A DNA stretch of 64,000 bases from a virus. The stretch lies in IMG/VR virus record IMGVR_UViG_3300025133_000036, positions 62,001 to 126,000 of that record. One strand, 5' to 3'. Of the stretch, positions 34,251-42,056 are shown piece by piece. A model generated the notes under the pieces. The model searched no databases. It was not told where the DNA came from and worked only from the letters and a program-made list of their open reading frames with translations. The translations under genes were made by a program, and so were the position numbers. Within the stretch, counting starts at the first letter, position 1. The number at the start of each line of letters is the position of its first letter.

Positions 34251-35494
34251 ACCGAATTAATTCCATATCATCTGCAAGAAATGTAGAAGATAAAGCACAT
34301 CTTGCTCGACATGTCAAAAACATAACTGTTATAATTACAGGTTCTCGTGGGGGTTCTTCGCTATTCAAAGAGGCACTTACCAGGTCTCCAGAATTATTGT
34401 TCACTTCCGGAGAAGAATCACCATTTTTAGCTCTTACGCAAAATGAATTCCCGTTTGTTCCTTCGGATTTTCTTCAATCCAACAACATACAGTATAAAGA
34501 TGAATTAATAAGTAATATATTAGATGATCTTGGTTTAAGAATTGAAGATGGTGATTTATCAATGAATGCGTTTATTGAGCAAATGAGAAAACGCTTACTC
34601 CTTCAACTTCCAATTGAAGATTTTGATTTTAGTAAAGAACATTTAGAATCCATATTTTTTAAAATTTTTGAAGACCATAGATTTTGGGCTGGAAATTATG
34701 ACGAATTAATCAGGAAATTTTTAATTGAATTCACAGCCGGCAAAAATAAGCCATGGTTATACTATTATGATACTTTTTTAAACGGACCCGAAGAACATTA
34801 TCCACTTGATTGGAAAGTTGAAGATACGCCATTTGTTGTACCAAAATTAAAACAGCCATTAACAAAAAGCGATCTCGAGAAACATTCTTTAGTTTTTAAA
34901 ACTCCTCAAAACGTTTATAGAGCCGGCATGTTTGAAACCTTATTTCCACGTGCCAAAGTAAAATATCTTCACATGACAAGGGGTTTTGCTCAATCTGTCA
35001 ACGGATTAATGGATGGATGGTTACATGATAAAGGGTTTTTCGCTAAAAATCTTGCTATGGATGGACATACGTTAAATATAAAAGGATATTCCGACATAAA
35101 AGAATACGGCGATAAGTGGTGGAAATTTGATTTACCTCCTAATTGGGAAAATTTTAAAAATAATGCGTTATATGAAGTATGTGCTAATCAATGGGCTTCC
35201 GCACATGAACACGCACTAAACATTAAAATACTCAATAGCCCAGAGAACTATATGCAATTAAAATTTGAAGACTTTTTAGATTATCCACAGAAAATGATGA
35301 ATGAGGTAACTGAATTTATAAACATAAAACCAATCAGTGTTGCAAATTTACCATTAGTTATGATAACAAACAAGCCTAGAAAATATAGATGGCATAAAAG
35401 AAAAAAGTTAATACGAGAATTAGCAGATCAACCAAGAATTAAATCATTAATGAAAGCATTAAAATATAGCATGGAGGAAAATACATGGATATAG
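34229..35494 (+). CDS. Sulfotransferase-family protein
   Basis: A 421-residue protein with the PAPS-binding motifs of sulfotransferases: a P-loop-like 5'-phosphosulfate loop TGSRGGSSLFKEAL near residue 33 and the 3'-phosphate motif YLHMTRGFAQSVNGLMDGW in the middle, followed by a conserved-looking C-terminal half (LKFEDFLDYPQKMMNEV). It should transfer sulfate from PAPS to a glycan, protein or small molecule. It overlaps both neighbours and so belongs to the operon with the pentein-like and TS-like genes. GAGG precedes the ATG. Confidence 0.75.
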   Translation: MQISDYLDRINSISSARNVEDKAHLARHVKNITVIITGSRGGSSLFKEALTRSPELLFTSGEESPFLALTQNEFPFVPSDFLQSNNIQYKDELISNILDDLGLRIEDGDLSMNAFIEQMRKRLLLQLPIEDFDFSKEHLESIFFKIFEDHRFWAGNYDELIRKFLIEFTAGKNKPWLYYYDTFLNGPEEHYPLDWKVEDTPFVVPKLKQPLTKSDLEKHSLVFKTPQNVYRAGMFETLFPRAKVKYLHMTRGFAQSVNGLMDGWLHDKGFFAKNLAMDGHTLNIKGYSDIKEYGDKWWKFDLPPNWENFKNNALYEVCANQWASAHEHALNIKILNSPENYMQLKFEDFLDYPQKMMNEVTEFINIKPISVANLPLVMITNKPRKYRWHKRKKLIRELADQPRIKSLMKALKYSMEENTWI

Positions 35495-36396
35495 GAGTCA
35501 ATAGCGAATTTGGAAAATTAAAATCGGTATTATTACATGTCCCAACACGAGAAGAATTTGCATTTAATTCTGCAGAAGACATGATGTTTTTAGAAGAACC
35601 AAATTATGATAAAGTTTTATATGAAATAAATGCATACATTGAATTATTGGAATCTTTAGATATTACGGTTTATACGGATATAGGATTTCCTCTTAGAACA
35701 TCAATGGCTGTTGAATTTCCAAATCTTATTTACATGAAAGATTTAGCAATAGCAACTCCTGATCAGTTGATTCTTTGTCGTCCACATCACGATGTACGTA
35801 AAGGTGAAGAAGTATATTTACACAAGCTATTAAAACACATTGGCGTAACGGATGATCAGATCAATTTTATTCCAGTAGGGGATCATGAAGGAGCAGATAT
35901 TGTATGGTTAAATCCAAAAAAGATCATGATAAATGAAGGTTATCGTACAACTTTTAAAGCATCCGAAGAAATATCTAGATTTTTTAATTCACGATATGAT
36001 ATTGATTCTCATAAAATTGAAGGTAATAAACATCACCAAATACCTCAACATATTCAAGGATCAAAGCATATTTTTTCATTGACCAATGCTGCATACAGAA
36101 AAGAACTCGAGCCGTGGGACATGGATTTTGAAAATACATACGCGTTTAGTGAAACAGAAGAAATTGTAAAAGGCTTTTCATTAAACGTTATTACAGTGAA
36201 TGAAAATGAAATTATAATGCCATCTGAATGTCCTGAAACTAAGGCAGCTTATGAATCTTTAGGTGTTAAATGTCACGAGTCTCCAATGAGCGAAATAACA
36301 AAGGGCGCTGGTGGATTTGCATGCATGACACTATTTTTAAATAGAGAAAAAGTATGGATGGGATTACTTCCGGAAGGATTACCAAATGAATATTAA
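35485..36396 (+). CDS. Pentein-fold amidinotransferase/arginine deiminase-like protein
   Basis: A 303-residue protein of the guanidino-group-modifying superfamily. The N-terminus NSEFGKLKSVLLHVPTREE is typical of arginine deiminase and dimethylarginine dimethylaminohydrolase. PNLIYMKDLAIATPD, GDHEGADIVWLN (the acidic site normally EGGD), and the C-terminal GAGGFACMTLF with the catalytic Cys complete the set. Such enzymes hydrolyse or transfer amidino groups of arginine derivatives. The substitution of the usual GGGxHC motif by GGFAC and of EGGD by EGAD suggests an altered substrate. GGAGG lies before the ATG. Confidence 0.7.
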   Translation: MDIGVNSEFGKLKSVLLHVPTREEFAFNSAEDMMFLEEPNYDKVLYEINAYIELLESLDITVYTDIGFPLRTSMAVEFPNLIYMKDLAIATPDQLILCRPHHDVRKGEEVYLHKLLKHIGVTDDQINFIPVGDHEGADIVWLNPKKIMINEGYRTTFKASEEISRFFNSRYDIDSHKIEGNKHHQIPQHIQGSKHIFSLTNAAYRKELEPWDMDFENTYAFSETEEIVKGFSLNVITVNENEIIMPSECPETKAAYESLGVKCHESPMSEITKGAGGFACMTLFLNREKVWMGLLPEGLPNEY

Positions 36397-37144
36397 AACT
36401 TGTAATACTGCAGGTGAAGCATTTGAATGGATGAGAGACGCCGTTAAGACTCGCGGATATGTCCATGAATCCCGTGGTAAACGCACTAAAGAATTAATGC
36501 ATGTAATGGTTGAAATAAAACGTCCTGACATGTCAGTTGTATGTATACCAAGTTTCAAGTGGGATTTTATTTCACAGGAAGTTAGAGATATAATGACTGA
36601 AAATGATGTTAGTGCAATTCATTCAAAAGAAATGTTGGAATATACCATGGGCAGCCCTGATGCAAAATTCTTCTTCGGTGCTGAAGTCCGCGAAGCATTA
36701 TCACCATGGTCTCTTGATGCAATATTTGAGTTGTTTAAACAAGATAAAGATACTCGAAAAGCCGTATTAGATTTAGGAAATCGTAAACCTGAAGAGCATA
36801 TTCCCTGTCTTTCGTTCGCCCACTTAGTAATTAGAGATAACAAGTTACATTGCACCCTTGAAACACGCAGTACAGATTTAGCATTTGGGTATCCATACGA
36901 TACAGTTTTATTTACAGTTATGCAAAGATATATGTTACACAGATTGCAAGAAATATATCCTGAGTTAAAATTAGGTTCATTCTTTTATAAAAGTATTTGC
37001 ATGCATTATTACTTAAAGAATAATGATACACCACTAAAAGATTTAAACTTAACAACTAATGATCCAGAGGATTGCTGGTTACCTCCAGATACTCAAGGCT
37101 GGTTTGAAGATTGCATCATATCAGGAGATCCAAATCATGCCTAG
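36386..37144 (+). CDS. Second thymidylate synthase-fold protein (dCMP-hydroxymethylase-like)
   Basis: A 252-residue, divergent member of the ThyA/dCMP-hydroxymethylase fold. The catalytic Cys is C141 in HIPCLSFAHLVIR, and TRSTDLAFGYPYD supplies the phosphate-binding R161 and S162. Asp172, eleven residues after that Arg, sits where thymidylate synthase has Asn177, as in dCMP hydroxymethylases. The N-terminal region is shorter and less like ThyA. It is in the sulfotransferase/pentein operon, not next to the first TS-fold gene. It could make a modified pyrimidine or act on another nucleotide. GGA-rich sequence precedes the ATG. Confidence 0.65.
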   Translation: MNIKTCNTAGEAFEWMRDAVKTRGYVHESRGKRTKELMHVMVEIKRPDMSVVCIPSFKWDFISQEVRDIMTENDVSAIHSKEMLEYTMGSPDAKFFFGAEVREALSPWSLDAIFELFKQDKDTRKAVLDLGNRKPEEHIPCLSFAHLVIRDNKLHCTLETRSTDLAFGYPYDTVLFTVMQRYMLHRLQEIYPELKLGSFFYKSICMHYYLKNNDTPLKDLNLTTNDPEDCWLPPDTQGWFEDCIISGDPNHA

Positions 37145-38000
37145 AAATTCAACTAAAATAGAAATAATAGACGATAAAAAAGTTATGGTCAAAACAATGT
37201 CTACAAAACTTTATAATCCGGCAATTTATGATTGGCAAAATGAAGTACATGACCATTTTTTAGATAATACTGGTTTTTACATCAATAAAGTTTTAGGTCA
37301 CAGTAATGGAGTTTTGCATTTAGACTATATTGATTATAAGTCAAAACCTACTACAAATAAAGATTTACAGTTATTTGGTAAGTCAATGGCTAAATTACAC
37401 AATTCTGGAAGAGACTGGAATTTTTCATGGACAATGGCGCGAAATGGTGATGCTGGATGGATAAAAACCAGTCTTCCATATAAAGATGAAACATATAGCA
37501 CCATGGCGTCGTGGAATAATATACGTAGAAATGATTGGCTATTTTTAAAATCAAAAGGTATACGCAAAGAAATATTCGAAACATTAAAAACATTAGATAA
37601 ATTACCTGATCAGCCGAAATCTAAACTCCATAGAGATTTTAGATTACATAATATTTTGTATGACGAACGCGGTTACCATTTAATAGATTTTGATTTTGCT
37701 TCAATTGATTTTATATCATTAGAAGTAATGGGGTTATTTACGGACTTATATGAGCTTGTTCCTGAAATGGCACGACAATTTTTGATTGGTTATCATAGTG
37801 AGTCAAAAGATTGGGAATGGTCAAGTGGAATGGTTGATTTATTTTTGTGCTATCTTTGTACAAATACATTTCCATTTTCAATGTCAAGTCATATGGATAA
37901 AAATGAAGTAGAAGCTTTAGCCGATGAACGAAATGCAAGACTAAGAATTATTTATGAAAATAAAGAAAACATATTAAAAATGATTGAGGAAATAAAATGA
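37137..38000 (+). CDS. Aminoglycoside/choline kinase-like phosphotransferase (APH family)
   Basis: A 287-residue protein starting at ATG 37137 (GGAG upstream; an earlier in-frame ATG lies deep in the previous gene). The kinase catalytic loop is LHRDFRLHNIL (HxDxxxxN) and the metal-binding motif is LIDFDFASIDF. The N-lobe is poorly marked. Such enzymes phosphorylate small molecules or sugars. The neighbours (TS-like protein upstream, dUTPase downstream) place it in a nucleotide or metabolite operon, but the substrate is unknown. Confidence 0.75.
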   Translation: MPRNSTKIEIIDDKKVMVKTMSTKLYNPAIYDWQNEVHDHFLDNTGFYINKVLGHSNGVLHLDYIDYKSKPTTNKDLQLFGKSMAKLHNSGRDWNFSWTMARNGDAGWIKTSLPYKDETYSTMASWNNIRRNDWLFLKSKGIRKEIFETLKTLDKLPDQPKSKLHRDFRLHNILYDERGYHLIDFDFASIDFISLEVMGLFTDLYELVPEMARQFLIGYHSESKDWEWSSGMVDLFLCYLCTNTFPFSMSSHMDKNEVEALADERNARLRIIYENKENILKMIEEIK

Positions 38001-38440
38001 AAATAAGTAAAATACGAGACGTTAAAACGCCAGTACGAGCAAATGGTAATGATGCCGGCATAGATTTTTTTATACCAAACAAATGGAATATCGGCAATGA
38101 ATATCATCTATCACCAGGCCAACAAGCACTAATACCTTCAGGTGTCAAAGTAAATGTTCCAGAAGGTTATGCATTAATTGCGTTTAATAAATCAGGCATT
38201 GCCACTAAAAAACAATTGATTGCTGGCGCTGCAGTAGTAGATGAAGGTTATCAAGGGGAGCTTCATATACACGTAATCAATGCTGGTTCAACTGTTCAGA
38301 CATTGATCGCCGGCGACAAAATAATGCAATTTATTTTAGTACCTATGTTTTATGATTCAATTGAAGAAGTAGATGCATCAGTATTATTTGAAGATAATTC
38401 AACTAGGGGTGCTGGCGGATTTGGTTCAACCGGTGAATAA
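37997..38440 (+). CDS. dut: dUTPase
   Basis: A 147-residue trimeric-type dUTP pyrophosphatase. All five motifs are present: DAGIDFF (I), FNKSGIATK (II, with Asn in place of the usual Arg-flanked Pro), GAAVVDEGYQGE (III), GDKIMQFIL (IV) and RGAGGFGSTG (V). It hydrolyses dUTP to dUMP and diphosphate, keeping uracil out of DNA and feeding pyrimidine synthesis. ATGA overlap with the kinase gene. Confidence 0.93.
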   Translation: MKISKIRDVKTPVRANGNDAGIDFFIPNKWNIGNEYHLSPGQQALIPSGVKVNVPEGYALIAFNKSGIATKKQLIAGAAVVDEGYQGELHIHVINAGSTVQTLIAGDKIMQFILVPMFYDSIEEVDASVLFEDNSTRGAGGFGSTGE

Positions 38441-38455
38441 TTGACCTATTTCAAT

Positions 38456-38528
38456 GGGGCTGTAGCTCAGTTGGGAGAGCGCCGCACTTGCACTGCGGAG
38501 GTCGCAGGTTCGATCCCTGTCAGCTCCA
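38456..38528 (+). tRNA. tRNA-Ala(TGC)
   Basis: The 73-base sequence folds as a full cloverleaf. The acceptor stem GGGGCTG pairs with CAGCTCC and contains the G3-U70 wobble that identifies alanine tRNAs. The D loop has AGTTGGGA, the anticodon stem CCGCA/TGCGG encloses CTTGCAC with anticodon TGC, and the T arm is CGCAGGTTCGATCCCTGTC-like. The discriminator is A, and the 3' CCA is not encoded. Confidence 0.93.
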
Positions 38529-38533
38529 CAAAT

Positions 38534-38604
38534 GTAGAGGTGTCCGAATGGCTAGGTAACGGATTGCAACCCCGTGTATGTGAGTTCGAATCTCATCCTC
38601 TACT
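38534..38604 (+). tRNA. tRNA-Cys(GCA)
   Basis: A 71-base cloverleaf starts 5 bases after the first tRNA. The acceptor stem is GTAGAGG/CCTCTAC. The anticodon loop TTGCAAC reads GCA, with stem ACGG/CCGT and an A-C mismatch next to the loop. The T arm is GTGAG-TTCGAAT-CTCAT. The discriminator is T (U73), the identity base for cysteinyl-tRNA synthetase. CCA is not encoded. The D arm pairs weakly. Confidence 0.85.
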
Positions 38605-38679
38605 CAAAATAAAACAAAAAAGTACTTTGGTTTTACGTAAAAAAGTATTAGGTTATACCAACAATAATAAAGGATTTAT

Positions 38680-41130
38680 ATGTCATTTGAACTAACCCGC
38701 ATTGCTTCTAAGTTCAATAAAGGTCAATTTAAAATGTTTTTAACAGGCTATGAAGATGGAAAGCGTGTAACAAAGTATGATATGTTTCAAGATTATTTCT
38801 ATTATGATACTGAACATATTTCTGACGTTGAAAGCAAGCCCGGGTTTACAGTTGATAAGACTTCTGAAATAAAAACCATTGACGATAAAAAGGGCTATAA
38901 AGTAAATTATACATCAATCGTCAATAAGAAAAGATTTATCAGAAAACATACGGACAGATCATATATTGCCGATGTATCACCTGAATTCAAATATATTCAA
39001 GATAAGAATCTGAAATGGTCACATAAACGTAACATATGTTTTTTTGATATTGAAACGTGGTATGATCCTGATAATCCAAGAGCAAACAAACCTGATAATG
39101 CCCAAATGCCTATTACATCAATGGTTGCATATGCAGTTGATACTGAAAAATATTTTGTATTTTCTTGGCATCCTGAACATACTAAAAATGATGAAAAACC
39201 TAGACGTGAAGATAAAGATAATGTTGCATTCATCTATCTAAAAGACGAAGAAACCATGATCGAAGCGTTTCTTTATTATGTTAAGAAAAACAATGTAGAT
39301 GTTCTCACAGGATGGTATTCATCGCAATTTGATTTACCATACATTATAAACCGGTGCAAAAACTTAGATATTGATTATTCCAAGCTTTCTCCAGTTGGTT
39401 ACATTAAAATGTATAAAAAACAAGATTATTTTAAATTAACAGTCAATGGTCTTGACTGTATTGATCTTATGGATTCTATGCAAGACCTTGGATTTAAACT
39501 CACAAATTGGAAACTTGATACAGCTGCGAAAGAAGTTGTTGGAACAGTAGAAAAAATGACAGAGTTTACATGGAAAGACTGGCTTGAAAATTATGAAGGG
39601 TTTTTAGAATATAATATACAAGACGTAAAAATACTTCTTGAAATAGAAAAGAAATTAAATATTTTTTCTTTGTATTGTATTATTCAAGAGATTGCGGGTC
39701 TTGAAGCTTTTAAGTTTATATTCTTTAAATCGATGCTAGTTGACTATTACATTCTTAAAGCCTTTAACGGCAAAATGCTTTTTCCAACACAACAAGTAAA
39801 ACAGCGACAATCATTTGCAGGCGCCATTGTATTAGATCCACAAGAGCCGGGAGGCCATGAAGATGTTGCAACATTAGATTATACATCTCTATATCCAACA
39901 AGCATAATGGCATTTAATATTAGCCCTGAAACTTTTATTTGCAGTGAAGAAAATGCCATAGAAGAAACCGGAATGACAATCGATCAAATCGCCAGCGAGT
40001 TAAAAACTAGGAAGATTGATTTCATAGATACTGGTCATGATGCAACCTTATTCGGCAAACGCTATCTGTTTTTTGGTCACTCTCACAGACTGGGTATTAT
40101 GCCCTTTCTGTTGAAAACGTTATTCTTAATGCGTAAAGATATTAATGCAAAGTTAGACGCTGGTGAAATACCTGAAAAAGATAGAGTTGCAAACGAACGC
40201 AAACAGCGAGCTATTAAATTAATTCTTAATTCCGCATATGGGGCTATGGGTTTTAATTATTTTAGAATGTATAAGCCTGAATGCGCTGATGCAACAACGT
40301 ATTTCGGTAGACAAGCGTTATTGTACGCTGTTGATACAATGAAAAATGAGTATGACATGCCAGTTTTATATGGCGATACTGATTCAACTTTTGTAAAACA
40401 AAATGGCAAATCTATTAATCAAATTGTAGATTTACTTGAAGGTGATTTTACAGATAAACTTAGAAATGTATTTGTTCCAAAGTACTCAACAACAGTTAAT
40501 GACGATTACTTTTATCTTGATCTTAAATTTGAAAAAGATCTTGAACATGTATATTTTGGTAATGCTAAAAAACGTTATTATGGTATTGAACGAACCTCCG
40601 GTAAGCGGTACATCCGTGGCCTAAACATTATTCGTAAAGACGCTCCAACATATTGTAAAAAGATACTCGACACCCTTGCAGAAAAAGCTGTAAGAGGCAA
40701 GTTAACAGCGGATGATCTTATACGTATACGTAAAGAGATTGCTCAAGTACCGTTAAGTCAAATTGGTATTGTCAAAAGTTTTAGTAAACGATTTGAAGAG
40801 TATATTAAAAGTAAACCTCAACATCTTACAGCGTGCCAATGGGCTAATGAAATATTTGACATCAGCATCAATAATATGGACAAGCCATTACTGTTTTATG
40901 CTACAGCGCTACAAGAAGATCACTTAAAACCTAAAAAACGTCATCGTGCAATATGTGTACTTGACGATCAATTAGATCTTTTAAAGAAAGAAAATGAATT
41001 TTTCAAACTCGATTATGATACATTTTTTAAAAAGCAAATTTACGAACAACTAGAAGAATTTAGTCAAATACCCTATATTGAAACTATTTTAAAGGAATAT
41101 GATGAAACGGCGAAGACTATTAACTTTTAA
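38680..41130 (+). CDS. Family-B DNA polymerase (T4 gp43-like)
   Basis: An 816-residue protein (T4 gp43 is 898). The 3'-5' exonuclease motifs are present: FFDIETW (Exo I), LTGWYSSQFDLPYII (Exo II) and EYNIQDVKILLEIE (Exo III). Polymerase motifs are DYTSLYPTSI (A), KLILNSAYGAMGF (B) and YGDTDST (C). It is the main replicative polymerase, so the PolA-like gene at 21469 is an extra. It follows the tRNA pair. The ATG at 38680 has AAAGGA upstream. Confidence 0.95.
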   Translation: MSFELTRIASKFNKGQFKMFLTGYEDGKRVTKYDMFQDYFYYDTEHISDVESKPGFTVDKTSEIKTIDDKKGYKVNYTSIVNKKRFIRKHTDRSYIADVSPEFKYIQDKNLKWSHKRNICFFDIETWYDPDNPRANKPDNAQMPITSMVAYAVDTEKYFVFSWHPEHTKNDEKPRREDKDNVAFIYLKDEETMIEAFLYYVKKNNVDVLTGWYSSQFDLPYIINRCKNLDIDYSKLSPVGYIKMYKKQDYFKLTVNGLDCIDLMDSMQDLGFKLTNWKLDTAAKEVVGTVEKMTEFTWKDWLENYEGFLEYNIQDVKILLEIEKKLNIFSLYCIIQEIAGLEAFKFIFFKSMLVDYYILKAFNGKMLFPTQQVKQRQSFAGAIVLDPQEPGGHEDVATLDYTSLYPTSIMAFNISPETFICSEENAIEETGMTIDQIASELKTRKIDFIDTGHDATLFGKRYLFFGHSHRLGIMPFLLKTLFLMRKDINAKLDAGEIPEKDRVANERKQRAIKLILNSAYGAMGFNYFRMYKPECADATTYFGRQALLYAVDTMKNEYDMPVLYGDTDSTFVKQNGKSINQIVDLLEGDFTDKLRNVFVPKYSTTVNDDYFYLDLKFEKDLEHVYFGNAKKRYYGIERTSGKRYIRGLNIIRKDAPTYCKKILDTLAEKAVRGKLTADDLIRIRKEIAQVPLSQIGIVKSFSKRFEEYIKSKPQHLTACQWANEIFDISINNMDKPLLFYATALQEDHLKPKKRHRAICVLDDQLDLLKKENEFFKLDYDTFFKKQIYEQLEEFSQIPYIETILKEYDETAKTINF

Positions 41131-41575
41131 ACGAATATTAAAAGCCCTTGAGTACTCATCGACATGTGCAAAAATAAAAGTTGCGGCAATTGTTGTTAAA
41201 GAAGGAAGAGTTATATCGACCGGCTGGAACGGTTCTCCATCTGCAATGCCACATTGTGAAGATGTTTTTAAAGGTAAAGATCTCGGTCGGCCAGGCGATA
41301 AAACGAAATTATCAAACGAACACCATGATTTCGCAGTACACAATGAAATACACGCCGAAATGAATGCAATATCGTTTGCTGCAAGATATGGAACATCAAC
41401 TGATGGTGCAACATTGATTTGTTCATGGTCACCATGCCTTGAATGTGCAAAGATAGTTGTAGGTTCTGGAATTAAAGAAGTATATTATACTAATTTGTAT
41501 GGGCGTCAACCTGAAGGAATAGACTTTTTAGAAAAATGCGGAATTAAGACGCAATATATAGGAAAGAAACAATAA
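41099..41575 (+). CDS. dCMP deaminase
   Basis: A 158-residue zinc deaminase. The active site is HAEMNAI (H85, E87) and SPCLECAK (C113, C116). A second His/Cys cluster (MPHCED at residues 50-55, and EHHDFAVHNE near 74-83) corresponds to the extra zinc site of phage dCMP deaminases. It makes dUMP from dCMP. The gene overlaps the end of the polymerase by 32 bases. Confidence 0.92.
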   Translation: MMKRRRLLTFKRILKALEYSSTCAKIKVAAIVVKEGRVISTGWNGSPSAMPHCEDVFKGKDLGRPGDKTKLSNEHHDFAVHNEIHAEMNAISFAARYGTSTDGATLICSWSPCLECAKIVVGSGIKEVYYTNLYGRQPEGIDFLEKCGIKTQYIGKKQ

Positions 41576-41595
41576 ATTTAATTAAGGAGAATAAG

Positions 41596-41973
41596 ATGAA
41601 AACTATAAAAGATACATCACATTCATTACCAAAATCGCCCGCTGAATCTATTTTAGATAATGCTTATCCACAAATGATAGCAGAATTTAAAAAGGTTCAA
41701 CAAGAACAATTTGATCTCTTCTGTAAAAAACAACACGATTACGGTCCAGGAAACATTTCTGTAGGCACTCAACTTCAAACCGAAGATGAAATAAAGCTTT
41801 CACTAACCGGACTTTGGTTCAGGATTAATGACAAATGCCAGAGATTAAAGAATCTTTTAATGAGCGGTAGACAACCTGCTGTAACTGACGAACCAATGGA
41901 AGACGCGTATCTTGATATATCGAATTATGGTATCATGGCGACAATTGTTGCTAGAGGAAAATGGGGTAAATAA
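41596..41973 (+). CDS. Nmad1/DUF1599-like protein
   Basis: A 125-residue protein with KKQHDYGPGNIS, LTGLWFRINDKCQRLKNLL and EDAYLDISNYGIMA, which resembles the DUF1599 family, also named nucleotide modification associated domain 1 (Nmad1). That family is found beside nucleotide-modifying enzymes in phages, with unproven biochemistry. The His, Asp and Arg-rich core suggests a nucleotide-binding or MazG/HD-like role. It stands between dCMP deaminase and a small membrane peptide gene. Ribosome site AAGGAG lies before the ATG. Confidence 0.65.
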   Translation: MKTIKDTSHSLPKSPAESILDNAYPQMIAEFKKVQQEQFDLFCKKQHDYGPGNISVGTQLQTEDEIKLSLTGLWFRINDKCQRLKNLLMSGRQPAVTDEPMEDAYLDISNYGIMATIVARGKWGK

Positions 41974-42056
41974 TGGTAATGTTTACTATGGTATTTATTG
42001 GTAGTTTAATAATGTGGTTTTTAATAGAACAAGAATCAAAGAGGCGAAGAAAATGA
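41973..42056 (+). CDS. 27-residue membrane micro-protein
   Basis: ATG 41973 overlaps the stop of the preceding gene (TAATG), and the stop TGA overlaps the glutamine synthetase start (ATGA). The peptide is a single hydrophobic helix (MVMFTMVFIGSLIMWFLIE) followed by a basic tail (SKRRRK), the form of a small inner-membrane protein with the tail inside the cell. Overlap at both ends with real genes supports translation. Its function is unknown. Confidence 0.55.
   Translation: MVMFTMVFIGSLIMWFLIEQESKRRRK

Noticed and set aside
37059-37136. Upstream start of the kinase gene
   Set aside because: It would lie deep in the preceding TS-like gene, while ATG 37137 has GGAG just upstream and gives the family-like length.
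38441-38695. 84-codon frame over the tRNA genes
   Set aside because: It runs straight through two tRNAs with full cloverleaves and has no protein-like features.
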